Shown here piece by piece: positions 63,961 to 64,000 of a DNA stretch of 64,000 nucleotides; position 1 is the stretch's first letter, and the number at the start of each line of letters is the position of its first letter. The stretch covers positions 57,353,340-57,417,339 of the forward strand of contig CM043942.1 in assembly GCA_014529385.2 (NCBI GenBank). Direction: 5' to 3'. The notes below the pieces were generated by a model, which searched no databases, had not been told where the DNA came from, and was given only the letters and a program-made list of their open reading frames with translations. Both the position numbers and the translations under genes were made by a program. This stretch comes from Adiantum capillus-veneris. Lineage: Eukaryota > Streptophyta > Polypodiopsida > Polypodiales > Pteridaceae.

Positions 63961-64000
63961 TACCAACTGGAACAATTGGTTTCAAAGGGTGACGACATCA

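Overview
This window looks like heterochromatic, repeat-dominated nuclear DNA of a land plant. The evidence is several Ty3/gypsy retrotransposons of the Tat type (reverse transcriptase, then two successive RNase H domains, then integrase), a plant-type hAT transposase, a CACTA tnp2 transposase with a CACTACAAG terminus, a tRNA-Asp primer site in one LTR element, and long GA/CT, TA and TG microsatellites. A fern or other plant with a large genome would fit, but the sequence alone does not fix the species. I see no intact cellular gene. Almost everything is a transposable element or a relic, often nested.

Family names used here are local. F1 has ~2.6 kb LTRs: F1a at 1-6462, F1b at 33146-39468, and a fragment F1c at 28659-29002. 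F2 has ~1.14 kb LTRs: F2a at 11956-20277 and F2b at 47506-56179. F5 is a 2.08 kb solo LTR at 24231-26306 with a second partial copy at 29006-30780. F3 has ~0.92 kb LTRs at 56600-62514. F4 is an integrase plus protease piece at 62515-64000. A fifth, minus-strand element with ~118 bp LTRs spans 41002-45601.

Layout: F1a is a non-autonomous element (Gag plus an unrecognised ORF, no pol). Next comes a possible two-gene hAT element: a broken coiled-coil gene (7311-8433, +) converging on a hAT transposase (8745-10862, -), between regions carrying short dyads. F2a follows, inserted in a small tandem repeat beside a CACTA transposase pseudogene (20397-22662, -). Upstream of that gene lies a compound satellite block: SINE-like repeats, TAACC-type arrays and a 172 bp palindromic satellite. 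F5 inserted into the satellite, and the probable CACTA end is at 27488. A ~4.48 kb tandem duplication (24531-29005 and 29006-33488) copied half of this block, the adjacent DNA and the first ~340 bp of F1b. F1b is followed by a relic coding for Arg/Ser/Asp-rich peptide, the minus-strand LTR element, a relic of an unnamed multi-copy gene family, F2b, a 21/63 bp minisatellite, the pol-less coiled-coil element F3, and F4.

The most interesting signal is in the LTRs. Three otherwise dissimilar families (F1, F2, F5) share a U5 arrangement: a stem-loop whose stem sequence differs by family but stays paired, followed directly by TGGTGCCCC, and then a TAGAGG box 25-34 nt before the LTR end. Four insertions of these families also have 4-bp target duplications with a central CG (CCGT, CCGG, CCGT, ACGT/ACGC). 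Other points of note are an in-frame TGA shared by both F2 copies between protease and reverse transcriptase, a protease-like domain downstream of integrase in F4, and two LTR elements carrying long proteins with no recognisable pol.
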